Of a DNA stretch of 64,000 bases, positions 34,168 to 43,430 are shown piece by piece. Origin of the DNA: Pseudocolwellia agarivorans (GTDB lineage: Bacteria > Pseudomonadota > Gammaproteobacteria > Enterobacterales > Alteromonadaceae); the NCBI RefSeq assembly GCF_002000085.1, contig NZ_MUZU01000008.1, positions 1-64,000 of the forward strand, in the 5' to 3' direction. The stretch's first letter is position 1. Each line of letters begins with the position of its first letter. The notes below the pieces were generated by a model, which worked only from the letters and a program-made list of their open reading frames with translations, searched no databases and had not been told where the DNA came from. The position numbers were made by a program, and so were the translations under genes.

Positions 34168-35862
34168 CTAAACAACAAATGCATTAAGGTTAGCATGTAA
34201 ATCAACTACTCGTTTAGCTATAACTGTATTAGCTTCAGAGGTAACTCTTGCCCCTTCAGCCGTTATATCAGCCAAATTACTTATATTAACTAAATTTTTG
34301 TTCACTTCTTCTGCGACCACTGACTGCTGCTCAGCTGCTGTTGCAATTTGTATATTTAAATCAGAAATAGTTATTACGGCTTCTGCAGCTTCTTCAAACA
34401 TTCGGCTAGTTTGCGCACTTTTGGTTAAACATAGGTTGGCACTTTCAGTCCCTTTATCCATACTAATCACAGCATTATTTGCTTCAGATTTAAGGCGTAA
34501 TAATAACTCTTGTATATCGACCGTTGACGTTTGTGTCCGTTGAGCTAAAGTACGTACTTCGTCAGCAACAACAGCAAAACCTCGACCTGTTTCTCCCGCT
34601 CTAGCAGCTTCAATTGCAGCATTTAACGCAAGTAAGTTAGTTTGTGAAGCAATTCCTTGAATGGACTCAAGAACATTGCCAATATTGTTCGTTTCTTGAA
34701 CTAGACTTTGAATAACTGAAGATGCATCTGCTACTTCTTGAGATAATTGTTTAATAATTGTTTGAGTTTCAAGTGCATCATGCTGCCCACTAATTACTTT
34801 ATCCTTAACCGTTTCAGTTACCTCAGCAGCACTTGCTGCATTTTGAGCCACATCATAACTTGTTGCACTCATTTCATTTACCGCTGTCGCCACCATTTCA
34901 GTTTCAGAGCGTTGCTTGTCAACGTTAATAACTGTTTCACTCATCGCTTTCATTGCAATTTCTGAGGCGTCATCTAAATCATCAGCTTGAACATTAGTTT
35001 TTCCAATAAGCGCTCTTAACATAGATAGAAAAGCATTAAATGCGCGAGCAACATCACCCGTTTCATCTTTTGCTTTTTCACTTAATGTTATCGTTAAATC
35101 ACCATCACCTTGCGCGACTTGCTCTAAGCGTACTACTAATTCATTAATGGGTTTTGTAATAGCACGGCCAATAATAAATGGGAGTATCAAACCAGTAACA
35201 AACGCCACAGCAAAAGCCACCATAATCCATGTTATACCTGCTTTTTCATCATGTTCTGCTTGTAAGGTAGCTTTGAGTGTAAAGTTTTGAATTTCTGTTA
35301 ATAAAGCTATAACCTCGTGCTGTAATTCATCTCCCTTTTCTTCCATATGGTAAGCTTTTTCAGTAATTTCAGAGATAGGCGCTACTTCAACAAAGGCTAA
35401 TAATTCTTCTACCTCTTTAGCAAAATCAGATGCGTGTTGCTTTATTTGTGCTATTTGTTCTAACGCATTGTTATATTCTTCTTTCGCTTCTATGCTGTGT
35501 AATGATGTAATTGAGTTCCTAGTGAATGTTTCAATGCTATTAATTTCATTTTCAATAGTTATAGATAATTCATTAATATGAGATTTCAACTCCGTAAAGT
35601 GATCGTTACTTTGAGATAAACTAGGCTTTGTTAAAGCGATATTAAACAGCGCGCGTTCTACTAATACGCTTTGCTCTAACTGATGCTCCGTAAGTTTACT
35701 TATAGAATTAGTTAATGGAATATCTTTCTCTGCGATATCGACTAACTCTACTCCAATTTTAGACATTTGAGTTAAGGCGATCCCCCCCATGATTAGCATA
35801 AGAAATAACTGTGTAAAGCCAAGGATATAAATTTTGTGAGCTATTTTAATATTTTTAAGCAT
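34168..35862 (-). CDS. Methyl-accepting chemotaxis protein
   Basis: A 564-residue inner membrane receptor that signals to CheA/CheW. Membrane segments lie at about 12-30 and 205-228, with a helical periplasmic ligand domain between (four-helix-bundle type, with AHKIYILGF at the start). HAMP (about 228-280) and the signalling domain follow, with the conserved tip [22 protein letters not shown]...[15 protein letters not shown]. Its start lies four bases after the stop of a truncated BLUF gene whose last codons supply AAAGG as the ribosome site, so the two were once co-translated. The ligand is unknown. Confidence 0.93.
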   Translation of the reverse strand: MLKNIKIAHKIYILGFTQLFLMLIMGGIALTQMSKIGVELVDIAEKDIPLTNSISKLTEHQLEQSVLVERALFNIALTKPSLSQSNDHFTELKSHINELSITIENEINSIETFTRNSITSLHSIEAKEEYNNALEQIAQIKQHASDFAKEVEELLAFVEVAPISEITEKAYHMEEKGDELQHEVIALLTEIQNFTLKATLQAEHDEKAGITWIMVAFAVAFVTGLILPFIIGRAITKPINELVVRLEQVAQGDGDLTITLSEKAKDETGDVARAFNAFLSMLRALIGKTNVQADDLDDASEIAMKAMSETVINVDKQRSETEMVATAVNEMSATSYDVAQNAASAAEVTETVKDKVISGQHDALETQTIIKQLSQEVADASSVIQSLVQETNNIGNVLESIQGIASQTNLLALNAAIEAARAGETGRGFAVVADEVRTLAQRTQTSTVDIQELLLRLKSEANNAVISMDKGTESANLCLTKSAQTSRMFEEAAEAVITISDLNIQIATAAEQQSVVAEEVNKNLVNISNLADITAEGARVTSEANTVIAKRVVDLHANLNAFVV

Positions 35863-35866
35863 ATAA

Positions 35867-36175
35867 CTACCTTTGTACTAGGTTCAATTGATTGTTAGCT
35901 ATGGAGTACGCTAATAACTCGACTTCAAAGCTAGGATTTTCAGCTAAATATGTTGCTCCCTCTATTCGGTCAAGAAAATCTGAATATCCTTTTAAATTTT
36001 TTGCAGGGCTGTTTTCTAAGTTTTTAAATTTCATGACACATTGTGCAAAATTTAGAGTTGAAATTTCTGTCTCATTTAAAATATTAACGTGTGAATGTCG
36101 TTTATCATGACGAATTCCATCAATATCGGCCTCACCTTCTAAAACTTGAATAAACGTTCCTATACCGTTATGTGG
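35867..36175 (-). pseudogene. 5'-truncated BLUF blue-light sensor gene
   Basis: An uninterrupted 102-codon frame without a usable start codon encodes the C-terminal half of a BLUF domain: FIQVLEGE, then HDKRHSHVNILNETEI, NFAQCVMKF and a helical tail ending in [17 protein letters not shown] contains the flavin-contacting Gln of BLUF proteins (Gln50 of Slr1694), and CVM replaces the usual WSM. The first 45 or so residues, including the essential Tyr8, are absent; a stop (TAA) lies just upstream at 36176-36178 and no N-terminal half is found further upstream. About five residues are also missing after LEGE compared with typical members. It would not bind flavin. Confidence 0.6.
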
Positions 36176-36317
36176 TTAATACTATTTTTTTGTTCTTACA
36201 ATGTTGTACAAGCATTTTTACTAAAAAATCACAATTAAAACATCTACTAGAATAACTCACACAAATGAGTTCATTTAGCGTTTTACATATGTTGTTATTT
36301 GCATTATTCAAGCTAGG

Positions 36318-36351
36318 TAAAAAACGTAAACTAAACCTTAGTTTACGTTTT
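36318..36351 (-). terminator. Rho-independent terminator of the outer membrane protein gene
   Basis: AAAACGTAAACTAA (36321-36334) and TTAGTTTACGTTTT (36338-36351) form a perfect 14-base stem with a 3-base loop. On the minus strand a T run follows directly. It lies 29 bases past the stop at 36380. Confidence 0.85.
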
Positions 36352-36379
36352 TAAAATAGAAGGAAATATATAGTGTTTT

Positions 36380-36841
36380 TTAAAAAGGTCGTACAAATGC
36401 TACGCCAAATACGTAAGCTTTTTCACTGTCAATAAAGTCAATCGCTATGGTCGGCTCAATAGCAAAATCACCTAAATGATATTCATAACTTGCACTTACG
36501 CGATATAAGTCTTCAGTATGAGGGTGATCGCCACCTATTTTTTCTTCACCAAAACCAACACCTAAACGAATATGTTGCGGTGTATGATAATATACTTGAG
36601 CTAATTTAACGGTAACACCATCGTCATGATGAGCACTGTCAGTTTTTTCATATACTGCACCAACCCCCCAGTCTGAATTAAATTTGTATTCATATTCAAT
36701 ACCATAAGTAAGCTCTGTTTCATGCTCTGCATGAGTGTAACCTAGAAAAACACCTGGTAAGTGATGTGCATCAGCGGAAAACGCTTGATTACTTGCTAAA
36801 AGTAATCCTGTAGATACTAATAAAGTAAAGATAGATTTCAT
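36380..36841 (-). CDS. Small outer membrane beta-barrel protein
   Basis: A 153-residue protein with signal peptide (LLVSTGLLLASNQAFS, cleaved before ADAHH). Alternating strands (GVFLGYTHAEHE, LTYGIEYEYKF, WGVGAVYEKTD, IRLGVGFGEEK, YRVSASYEYHLGDF, AYVFGVAFVRPF) and a terminal Phe indicate an eight-stranded OmpA/OmpW-size barrel. It is rich in His (AHHLPG, SAHHDDG, DHPHTED) mostly in predicted loops, which might bind metal. I cannot name the family. Confidence 0.65.
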   Translation of the reverse strand: MKSIFTLLVSTGLLLASNQAFSADAHHLPGVFLGYTHAEHETELTYGIEYEYKFNSDWGVGAVYEKTDSAHHDDGVTVKLAQVYYHTPQHIRLGVGFGEEKIGGDHPHTEDLYRVSASYEYHLGDFAIEPTIAIDFIDSEKAYVFGVAFVRPF

Positions 36842-37175
36842 TCAATGTCTCTTTTTAAGTTTTCAATAATGTAAATATAGTCTACATATACAATCTTTCA
36901 AATAGAGATACAATTATTTTTTTCCTTAAAAATCAAAAACTACCTATACTTTAAACACCAATAACAAGAGGCTATTTAAATATATTTTATACAATAAATT
37001 TTATATACATATCTATCACCTTGTATAAACATTTATATAACAAATACAAGACAAACTAAATTATTTACATTTTTAGCACTTTTTTAATGACCCATTTTAC
37101 GAAAAACGTTACTATAGCGCCCGTTTTTCAAGACCTATTACCTTATAAAGCTAAATTTTAAAAGTTGGAGTTGTT
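36842..37175. other. Divergent promoter region before rapA
   Basis: 334 AT-rich bases between the divergent barrel gene and rapA. It must hold both promoters. CGTTACTATAGCGCC near 37107 contains a possible -10 for rapA, but I see no convincing -35. Nothing else recognised. Confidence 0.4.
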
Positions 37176-40085
37176 ATGTCGTTTCACCCTGGTCAACGTT
37201 GGATAAGTGATGGTGAGTCAAATCAAGGACTTGGTACCGTTACTACAGTTGAACACAGATTTGTAAGTATTGTTTTTACCGCCACTGGAGAGTCAAGACA
37301 ATACGCAATAGCGAACGCTCCGCTTACACGCGTTATATTTAATGAAGGCGACACTATTCCTAGCCATGAGGGTTGGACGCTGGTTGTTGAATCGCTTGAA
37401 GATATTAATCATTTAATTACGTATCACGGCACTCGACAAGATACGGGTGAAAAAGCCTCGATCAAAGAAGTGATGATCGATCACTTTTTAAAATTCAATA
37501 AACCTCATGACCGTTTATTAAATGGTCAAGTAGATCGTTTAGATTGGTTCCAACTTCGTAAAGACAGCCTAAAACATCAGCATACTCAGCAACAATCTGA
37601 ACTTATGGGCCTAAGTGGTGGCCGCGTGAGTTTAATTCCTCATCAGTTATATATAGCTGAAGAAGTGGGGAGTCGATTTGCCCCACGTGTTTTATTGGCT
37701 GATGAAGTTGGTTTAGGTAAAACCATTGAAGCGGGTTTAATTATTCATCAACAACTGGTGAGTGGTCGCGCACAACGCATTCTTATTATTGTGCCTGAAT
37801 CACTCATGCATCAATGGTTGGTTGAAATGCTACGTCGCTTTAATTTACCGTTTAGTATTTTTGATAATGAACGCTGTGTAGAAAGCTCAAACTCAGAAGA
37901 TGGCGCAAACCCATTTAGCTCTGAACAATTAGTATTAGTAAACTTAAACTTTATTACTGAAAATCCCAAATGGTATGAAGCACTTATTGCCGAAGACTGG
38001 GATTTAATGGTAGTTGATGAAGCTCATCATTTAAATTGGACACAAGACGCTCCAAGTATTGAATACCAATGTATTGAACAATTAGCACAAGTAATACCCG
38101 GTGTATTATTACTTACAGCAACACCAGATCAATTAGGCCATGAAAGTCACTTTGCTCGTTTACGCTTACTCGATCCTGATCGTTTCTTTGATTATCAAAA
38201 ATTTATTGCTGAAGAAGAAAACTACACTCAAGTAGCAGATGCTGCGAATACACTTGTAGCAGGTGAGCGACTAACTCAAGCTCAATTAGACACACTGACT
38301 GACTTATTAAAAGAGTCAGACATTAGCTCGCAATTAGCGATTATTAATGAAGACGACAGCGAAGCCGACGAAGCCCGTCAGCAAGTGCTCGCGCAATTAT
38401 TAGACCGCCACGGCACAGGCCGTATTTTATTTAGAAACTCGCGTAATACCATTAAAGGTTTCCCTGAACGACAGTTATTACCAACACCTTTAGCAATGCC
38501 AGAGCAATACCAAACCATTATTAATGATTTGTTATTAAGCGATAGTGTTGACAATTTACGTGAGCTTTCACAAAGTAAATTCGTATTCACCCCAGAAATA
38601 CTGTTTGGTTTAGAGCAACATGATAATTGGTATGACGTTGATCCAAGAGTTGATTACTTAATCAATTTATTAGACAGCTTAGGTAAAGAAAAACTACTTG
38701 TTATTTGTGCGCATGCGCAAACGGCTATCGATTTAGAAACCGCACTTCGTGTTAAAGAAGGTATACGTGCCGCAGTATTCCATGAAGGTTTAAGTATATT
38801 TGAACGTGATAAAGCCGCAGCTTACTTTGCACAAGACGAAGACAGCGCACAATTATTATTATGTTCTGAAATTGGTAGTGAAGGTCGTAACTTCCAATTT
38901 GCTCATCACATGGTGTTATTCGATTTACCGAATAACCCTGATTTACTTGAACAACGTATCGGACGTTTAGATCGTATAGGTCAAAACCAAACAATACGCA
39001 TTCACGTACCTTACTTTGAAGATTCGCCACAAAGTTTATTATTTAATTGGTATCACCAAGGTCTTAATGCTTTTGAACATACTTGTGTTACTGGCCATGC
39101 AATATTTAAAGAGTTTGGTGCTAAATTACAAAACTTAGCTTTATCTGCTCAATGGCAATCAGACGAGTCTGCTCAGCTTATTGAAGCAAGCCAACAAAAA
39201 CATTTCATCATTAAAAAAGAATTAGAAAGCGGTAGAGATAAACTACTTGAACTTCATTCTTCAGGCCAAGGTAAAGCCCTTGAATTAGTGAAGAAAATAG
39301 AAAAGCTAGATGAACAAATTGAATTACCTCAATTTATGTTTCAAGTACTTGATGTGTTTGGTATTCAGCAAGACGATAAAGCCGATAACTCTATCGCATT
39401 GCAACCGTCTGAACATATGTTAAACAGCAACTTCCCTTGTTTACCTGAAGATGGAACAACGATTACCTTTAACCGCGACACGGCATTAGTTTCTGAAAAT
39501 TATCAACTACTGACTTGGGATCATCCTATGGTACGTGGTGCTATGGACTTAGTGCTTTCTGACGAAATTGGTAATTCGTGTATTGGTTTATTAAAAAATC
39601 CAGCCTTACCTGTAGGGACTTTCTTTGTTGAGTGTTTATTTACCGTTGAAGCAACAGCGCCAAGCAACTTACAGTTAGGCCGTTACTTACCCACCACACC
39701 AATACGTGTATTAGTGGATAAAAATGGTAACAATCTTGCTGATAAAGTGGGTGAAGAAGTGCTTGATCAACAACTTAGCCCAACCAAAAAACAAGTAGCT
39801 CTTCAGTTAGTTAAAGCGTTAAAACAGCAAATTTCACCACTGGTGACTAAAGCGGAAGCACATGCCGAAACCAGCATTGCTGATATTCAACAAAATGCGC
39901 TTGATACCATGCGAAACAAACTAGATAAAGAACATGCTCGATTAGCTGCGTTAGCGAAAATCAATCCGAGTGTTCGACAAGAAGAAGTAGATTTTATTCA
40001 GCTACAAAAATCTGAGCTTGAAAGCTATATCAACAAAGCACAGTTGAAGTTTGAAGCGATAAGACTGATTGTTGTAACTCATTAA
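37176..40085 (+). CDS. rapA: RNA polymerase recycling ATPase RapA
   Basis: A 969-residue SWI2/SNF2 ATPase (E. coli RapA has 968) that binds RNA polymerase and frees it after termination. N-terminal tandem Tudor-like domain (PGQRWISDGESNQGLG), Walker A ADEVGLGKT near residue 180, DEAHHL motif near 282, helicase C domain with SEIGSEGRNFQFA and RIGRLDRIGQ, and the RapA-specific C-terminal region. GTTGGAG lies upstream of the ATG. The following rluA start overlaps its stop. Confidence 0.97.
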   Translation: MSFHPGQRWISDGESNQGLGTVTTVEHRFVSIVFTATGESRQYAIANAPLTRVIFNEGDTIPSHEGWTLVVESLEDINHLITYHGTRQDTGEKASIKEVMIDHFLKFNKPHDRLLNGQVDRLDWFQLRKDSLKHQHTQQQSELMGLSGGRVSLIPHQLYIAEEVGSRFAPRVLLADEVGLGKTIEAGLIIHQQLVSGRAQRILIIVPESLMHQWLVEMLRRFNLPFSIFDNERCVESSNSEDGANPFSSEQLVLVNLNFITENPKWYEALIAEDWDLMVVDEAHHLNWTQDAPSIEYQCIEQLAQVIPGVLLLTATPDQLGHESHFARLRLLDPDRFFDYQKFIAEEENYTQVADAANTLVAGERLTQAQLDTLTDLLKESDISSQLAIINEDDSEADEARQQVLAQLLDRHGTGRILFRNSRNTIKGFPERQLLPTPLAMPEQYQTIINDLLLSDSVDNLRELSQSKFVFTPEILFGLEQHDNWYDVDPRVDYLINLLDSLGKEKLLVICAHAQTAIDLETALRVKEGIRAAVFHEGLSIFERDKAAAYFAQDEDSAQLLLCSEIGSEGRNFQFAHHMVLFDLPNNPDLLEQRIGRLDRIGQNQTIRIHVPYFEDSPQSLLFNWYHQGLNAFEHTCVTGHAIFKEFGAKLQNLALSAQWQSDESAQLIEASQQKHFIIKKELESGRDKLLELHSSGQGKALELVKKIEKLDEQIELPQFMFQVLDVFGIQQDDKADNSIALQPSEHMLNSNFPCLPEDGTTITFNRDTALVSENYQLLTWDHPMVRGAMDLVLSDEIGNSCIGLLKNPALPVGTFFVECLFTVEATAPSNLQLGRYLPTTPIRVLVDKNGNNLADKVGEEVLDQQLSPTKKQVALQLVKALKQQISPLVTKAEAHAETSIADIQQNALDTMRNKLDKEHARLAALAKINPSVRQEEVDFIQLQKSELESYINKAQLKFEAIRLIVVTH

Positions 40086-40753
40086 TGAGTGCTAACCCTG
40101 ACTTTGTCTATCAACCGCCACTCGATCCCTATTTACATATAGTTTATAGGGATAACGACCTTATTGTTTTAAACAAAGGTAGCGGGTTGTTAACGGTTCC
40201 AGGGCGATTACCTGAACACAAAGACTGTTTAGAAAACAGAGTAGCGCGGGTATTACCTAGCGCTACTGTTGTGCATAGGTTAGACATGGCAACGTCAGGC
40301 ATCATTATCATGGCGCTAAACAAACCTACCCATGTCGCTATTAGCCAACAATTTGAAAAACGTAAAACCAAGAAAAAATATATCGCTAGAGTATTTGGTC
40401 ACGTAAAAGAAGCCCAAGGCTCTGTCGACCAGCCGCTTATTTGCGATTGGCCTAACCGTCCTAAACAAATGATTGATCACGAAAGAGGCAAACCTTCTTT
40501 AACTCATTACAAAGTACTTAGCTATGGCGACAATTCAACTTTAGTTGAACTAACACCTATTACGGGTCGTTCGCATCAATTAAGAGTGCATATGCTTTCA
40601 ATAGGTCACCCTATTTTGGGAGACCGACTTTATGCTCACGCTGAAGCACTCGCGATGGCTAACCGACTAAATTTACACGCTCAAATGCTAAGTATTTCTC
40701 ATCCTGTAACGCATGAAGAAATGACTTTTTTAGCTGATTGCCCGTTTAAGTAG
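40085..40753 (+). CDS. rluA: Dual-specificity rRNA/tRNA pseudouridine synthase RluA
   Basis: A 222-residue enzyme that isomerises U746 of 23S rRNA and U32 of tRNAs (E. coli RluA, 219 residues). The catalytic motif HRLDMATSGI contains the nucleophilic Asp; PGRLPEHKDCLENR and ITGRSHQLRVHM are family motifs. It has no S4 domain, as expected for RluA rather than RluC/D. TAATG overlap with rapA, and rapA-rluA linkage is conserved in E. coli. Confidence 0.94.
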   Translation: MSANPDFVYQPPLDPYLHIVYRDNDLIVLNKGSGLLTVPGRLPEHKDCLENRVARVLPSATVVHRLDMATSGIIIMALNKPTHVAISQQFEKRKTKKKYIARVFGHVKEAQGSVDQPLICDWPNRPKQMIDHERGKPSLTHYKVLSYGDNSTLVELTPITGRSHQLRVHMLSIGHPILGDRLYAHAEALAMANRLNLHAQMLSISHPVTHEEMTFLADCPFK

Positions 40754-40902
40754 CCCTCTTTTTATTCTCTAAGCTAGAGTTTTATATTCATACAAATATT
40801 ATTTTTTATTAAACAATCATCTAAGTAGGTCGATACTATCCTTATAGCTGTTCAATTCATTAATAAAAGTGGCACAAGCAAGCGCCTTCACTTTAGGAAT
40901 TC

Positions 40903-41835
40903 ATGTTGTTACGTATTTTATTTATTACTGCCCTTTTCTATTTAATACCTAATATACTTGGGTATAACCACGCACAAGCATATTTCTATTTTGCCGAGGA
41001 AGAGGAAGCCGCTGAAACAGAAAAGGTTGATGAAGATAAAAAGCAGCCCTCAAAAAGCATTCAACGTAGTGATATAAAAATAGTAAACCCCGTCAGTTCA
41101 TTCGAACAACAAAAACAAGATCTCACCCATTATTTATCCGGTAGTAAAACTCAATCAATTAAAGCAGGTGATAACGAATATATTATTATTGAAGAAACTA
41201 GTTCAACACAAAACAATAAAGGTGTAGCGATTTTAATACCTGATTGGCAACAAGGCGTAGCAAATCCAAAAGCTATCAATTTTTTACGAAAAAATCTTCC
41301 CGATGCTGGCTGGTCTACTATTAGTGTGCAGTCACCGAATAAACCGATGAACTACCCTTCAGCAGCATCTACAAAAGAAGAGAGAATAGAACAAAATAAA
41401 ACGGCGCTTATGCCCTATCAAAATGAATTAAAAAGCTTAGTGACCGCAGTCATGGAAAAAGCTAACAATTATCCGGGGATTTTTTTGGTTATTACCGAAG
41501 GAAGCCAGGCGGCAATGCTTATAGATCTTTATACAAGCAATCAAAGTTTATTACCTGCTGCACTGATTACGTTAAGCGCGGGTATGTACTCTGAGGTAGA
41601 AAACGATAGTTTAGCTAAAAATATAGCAATGTCTGAATTACCCGTTTTAGATTTGATACTAAAAAAAGACCGTAACACAGTAATTGAAAATGCGATGTTA
41701 AGAAAAAAGTATGTTAACAAAGAATTAAAAGCGGATTATCGCCAAAAGTCGCTACACAATATGGTTCCAGGCTATTACCCAGAACAAACATTATTAACTG
41801 AAATTAATGGCTGGTTAAAAACAATCGGTTGGTAA
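40903..41835 (+). CDS. DUF3530 family protein, alpha/beta-hydrolase-like
   Basis: A 310-residue secreted or anchored protein: hydrophobic start (LRILFITALFYLIPNILG), an acidic linker (AEEEEAAETEKVDEDKK), then a DUF3530 domain (about 80-308) with GVAILIPDWQQG, PDAGWSTISVQSP and FLVITEGSQAAMLIDLY. The hydrolase elbow GxSxG is present only as EGSQA, so activity is doubtful. AGGA lies before the ATG. The family role is not known. It is inserted between rluA and djlA relative to E. coli and converges on djlA. Confidence 0.8.
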   Translation: MLLRILFITALFYLIPNILGYNHAQAYFYFAEEEEAAETEKVDEDKKQPSKSIQRSDIKIVNPVSSFEQQKQDLTHYLSGSKTQSIKAGDNEYIIIEETSSTQNNKGVAILIPDWQQGVANPKAINFLRKNLPDAGWSTISVQSPNKPMNYPSAASTKEERIEQNKTALMPYQNELKSLVTAVMEKANNYPGIFLVITEGSQAAMLIDLYTSNQSLLPAALITLSAGMYSEVENDSLAKNIAMSELPVLDLILKKDRNTVIENAMLRKKYVNKELKADYRQKSLHNMVPGYYPEQTLLTEINGWLKTIGW

Positions 41836-41861
41836 TTCATTCAGAATAAAAATATTTCACT

Positions 41862-42662
41862 CTACCCTCTTGCCTTAGTCACCGCTTCATATGCTGATTG
41901 AATATCTTGTGTTTTTTGCTTCGCCATTTCCATCATTTCAGGCGGTAAACCTTTTGCCATTAACTTATCAGGATGATGTTGAGACATGAGTTTACGGTAA
42001 GCTTTTTTAATTTCTTGTTCGCTCATTTCAGGCGTACATCCAAGTACTTTATAAGCATTACTCAGTTGTACCTTTGATGATTGTGGAGAGCTATTTCCTT
42101 GTTGATTAAATTGGTCACCCGCAATAATCATTTCCAGCAGGCGATCTAAATCTCGGGTAGAAAATCCTAAAATTTTAGCTATTTGATGCAGAGCTTCACG
42201 CTCTTCCTGATCTAACGTGCCATCAGCAAAAGCCACTTGAATTTGAATTTCTAAAAACATTAACAGCAAATCATGACGTTTACCGCATTTATGGGTAAAG
42301 TCATTCAATCGTTCTTTTAAGGGAAAACCGGCAACTTTTCCGTCTCTAAAGGCGTCTTGAGCTTGTTGCCTAATATCCCCTGTTAAGCCCAGTTTATCCA
42401 TGTAGGCACTAGCAAAAGCAATTTCTTGAGGAGTAACTCTACCATTAGCTTTAGCAACATATCCCATAACAGAAAAAGTTGTAGAGAAAAAAGCTTGTTG
42501 CCGCTCTGCATCTGTAAAACTTTGACCTGCCAAGTTATTAAAATTAAACCCACGCCCTTTATCAAAACTATGACCGATCCAAACGCCTAGCAAAGCACCA
42601 AAAATATTTTTACTCAGCATAAAGCCAAATAAACCGCCTAAAATTTTTCCCCAAACTTTCAT
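41862..42662 (-). CDS. djlA: Membrane-anchored DnaJ-like co-chaperone DjlA
   Basis: A 266-residue type III membrane protein. The Gly-rich N-terminal membrane segment (GKILGGLFGFMLSKNIFGALLG) is followed by a TerB-like central domain (about 50-175) and a C-terminal J domain with HPD in LMSQHHPDKLMAKG. It stimulates DnaK ATPase and influences envelope stress signalling in E. coli. The gene is on the minus strand, convergent with the DUF3530 gene, as djlA often is next to lptD. Downstream of the amgK-murU pair on the same strand, 33 bases from murU. Confidence 0.95.
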   Translation of the reverse strand: MKVWGKILGGLFGFMLSKNIFGALLGVWIGHSFDKGRGFNFNNLAGQSFTDAERQQAFFSTTFSVMGYVAKANGRVTPQEIAFASAYMDKLGLTGDIRQQAQDAFRDGKVAGFPLKERLNDFTHKCGKRHDLLLMFLEIQIQVAFADGTLDQEEREALHQIAKILGFSTRDLDRLLEMIIAGDQFNQQGNSSPQSSKVQLSNAYKVLGCTPEMSEQEIKKAYRKLMSQHHPDKLMAKGLPPEMMEMAKQKTQDIQSAYEAVTKARG

Positions 42663-42695
42663 GTTACTTTTACTACTCTAATTATGTGTTTATGC

Positions 42696-43430
42696 TTAAC
42701 AAGGTATTATTTTGTTAAGTTCGTTTAATCGTTCTGGTGTACCAACATCAGTCCATTGACCTTTTAATATAGTACCAGAAAGTTCAAGATTTTCCGCGGT
42801 TTCTCTAAGTAATGGCCCAAGCGGTAAGATCGCAGCGTCATGACTATGTGCAGTAAAAAATTCAGGCTTATATAAAGCGATACCACTAAAAGTGTAAGCT
42901 TGATGCTGTAGGGGCTGATTTTCTTTGCTTGTAAGATTATATACTTTATTACTTTTGTTTAGTGTAGAAGCCTCTTCCGCCAATAAAAAATCCCCTTTTA
43001 GATTATGCTCAGGATTAGCCACTAGCCAAATATTGGCTAAACAATCTGATGGTAATAAAGGAATATGAGTAAAATCAAAGTCGGTATACACATCTCCATT
43101 TACGACTAAAAAGGGAGCATTAGGTTCATCTTTTTCGACTAATAACGGTAAGGCTTTGATAATACCGCCGGCGGTTTCTAAAGCCCCTTGTGTTTCTCGG
43201 CTATAACGTATTGAAACTCCCCATTGGCTACCGTCTTGCAAGTACTCTTCAATTTTATAACCTAACCAAGCATGATTAATAACAATATCGGTAATACCCG
43301 CTTGCGCAAGCTTAACAATATGATGCTCAATTAATGGTATGCCTGCTACTTTCAATAAGGGTTTAGGGCAATCATCTGTTAACGGGCGCATTCGCTCACC
43401 ACGTCCTGCGGCTAATATCATCGCTTTCAT
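42696..43430 (-). CDS. murU: N-acetylmuramate-1-phosphate uridylyltransferase MurU
   Basis: A 244-residue nucleotidyltransferase: N-terminal LAAGRGERMRPLTDDCPKPL (sugar-nucleotide binding and metal/phosphate loop), VVNGDVYTDFDF with the metal-binding Asp, and GQWTDVGTPERL near the end. In Pseudomonas, MurU (with AmgK) turns recycled N-acetylmuramate into UDP-MurNAc, bypassing fosfomycin-sensitive MurA. The assignment rests on sequence and on the coupled amgK gene beside lptD, the same arrangement as in Pseudomonas. Its ATG overlaps the amgK stop (TAATG). Confidence 0.87.
   Translation of the reverse strand: MKAMILAAGRGERMRPLTDDCPKPLLKVAGIPLIEHHIVKLAQAGITDIVINHAWLGYKIEEYLQDGSQWGVSIRYSRETQGALETAGGIIKALPLLVEKDEPNAPFLVVNGDVYTDFDFTHIPLLPSDCLANIWLVANPEHNLKGDFLLAEEASTLNKSNKVYNLTSKENQPLQHQAYTFSGIALYKPEFFTAHSHDAAILPLGPLLRETAENLELSGTILKGQWTDVGTPERLNELNKIIPC

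Noticed and set aside
35892-36110. Plus-strand open frame of 72 codons before the chemoreceptor
   Set aside because: It is the shadow of the minus-strand BLUF remnant, which makes clear protein sense.
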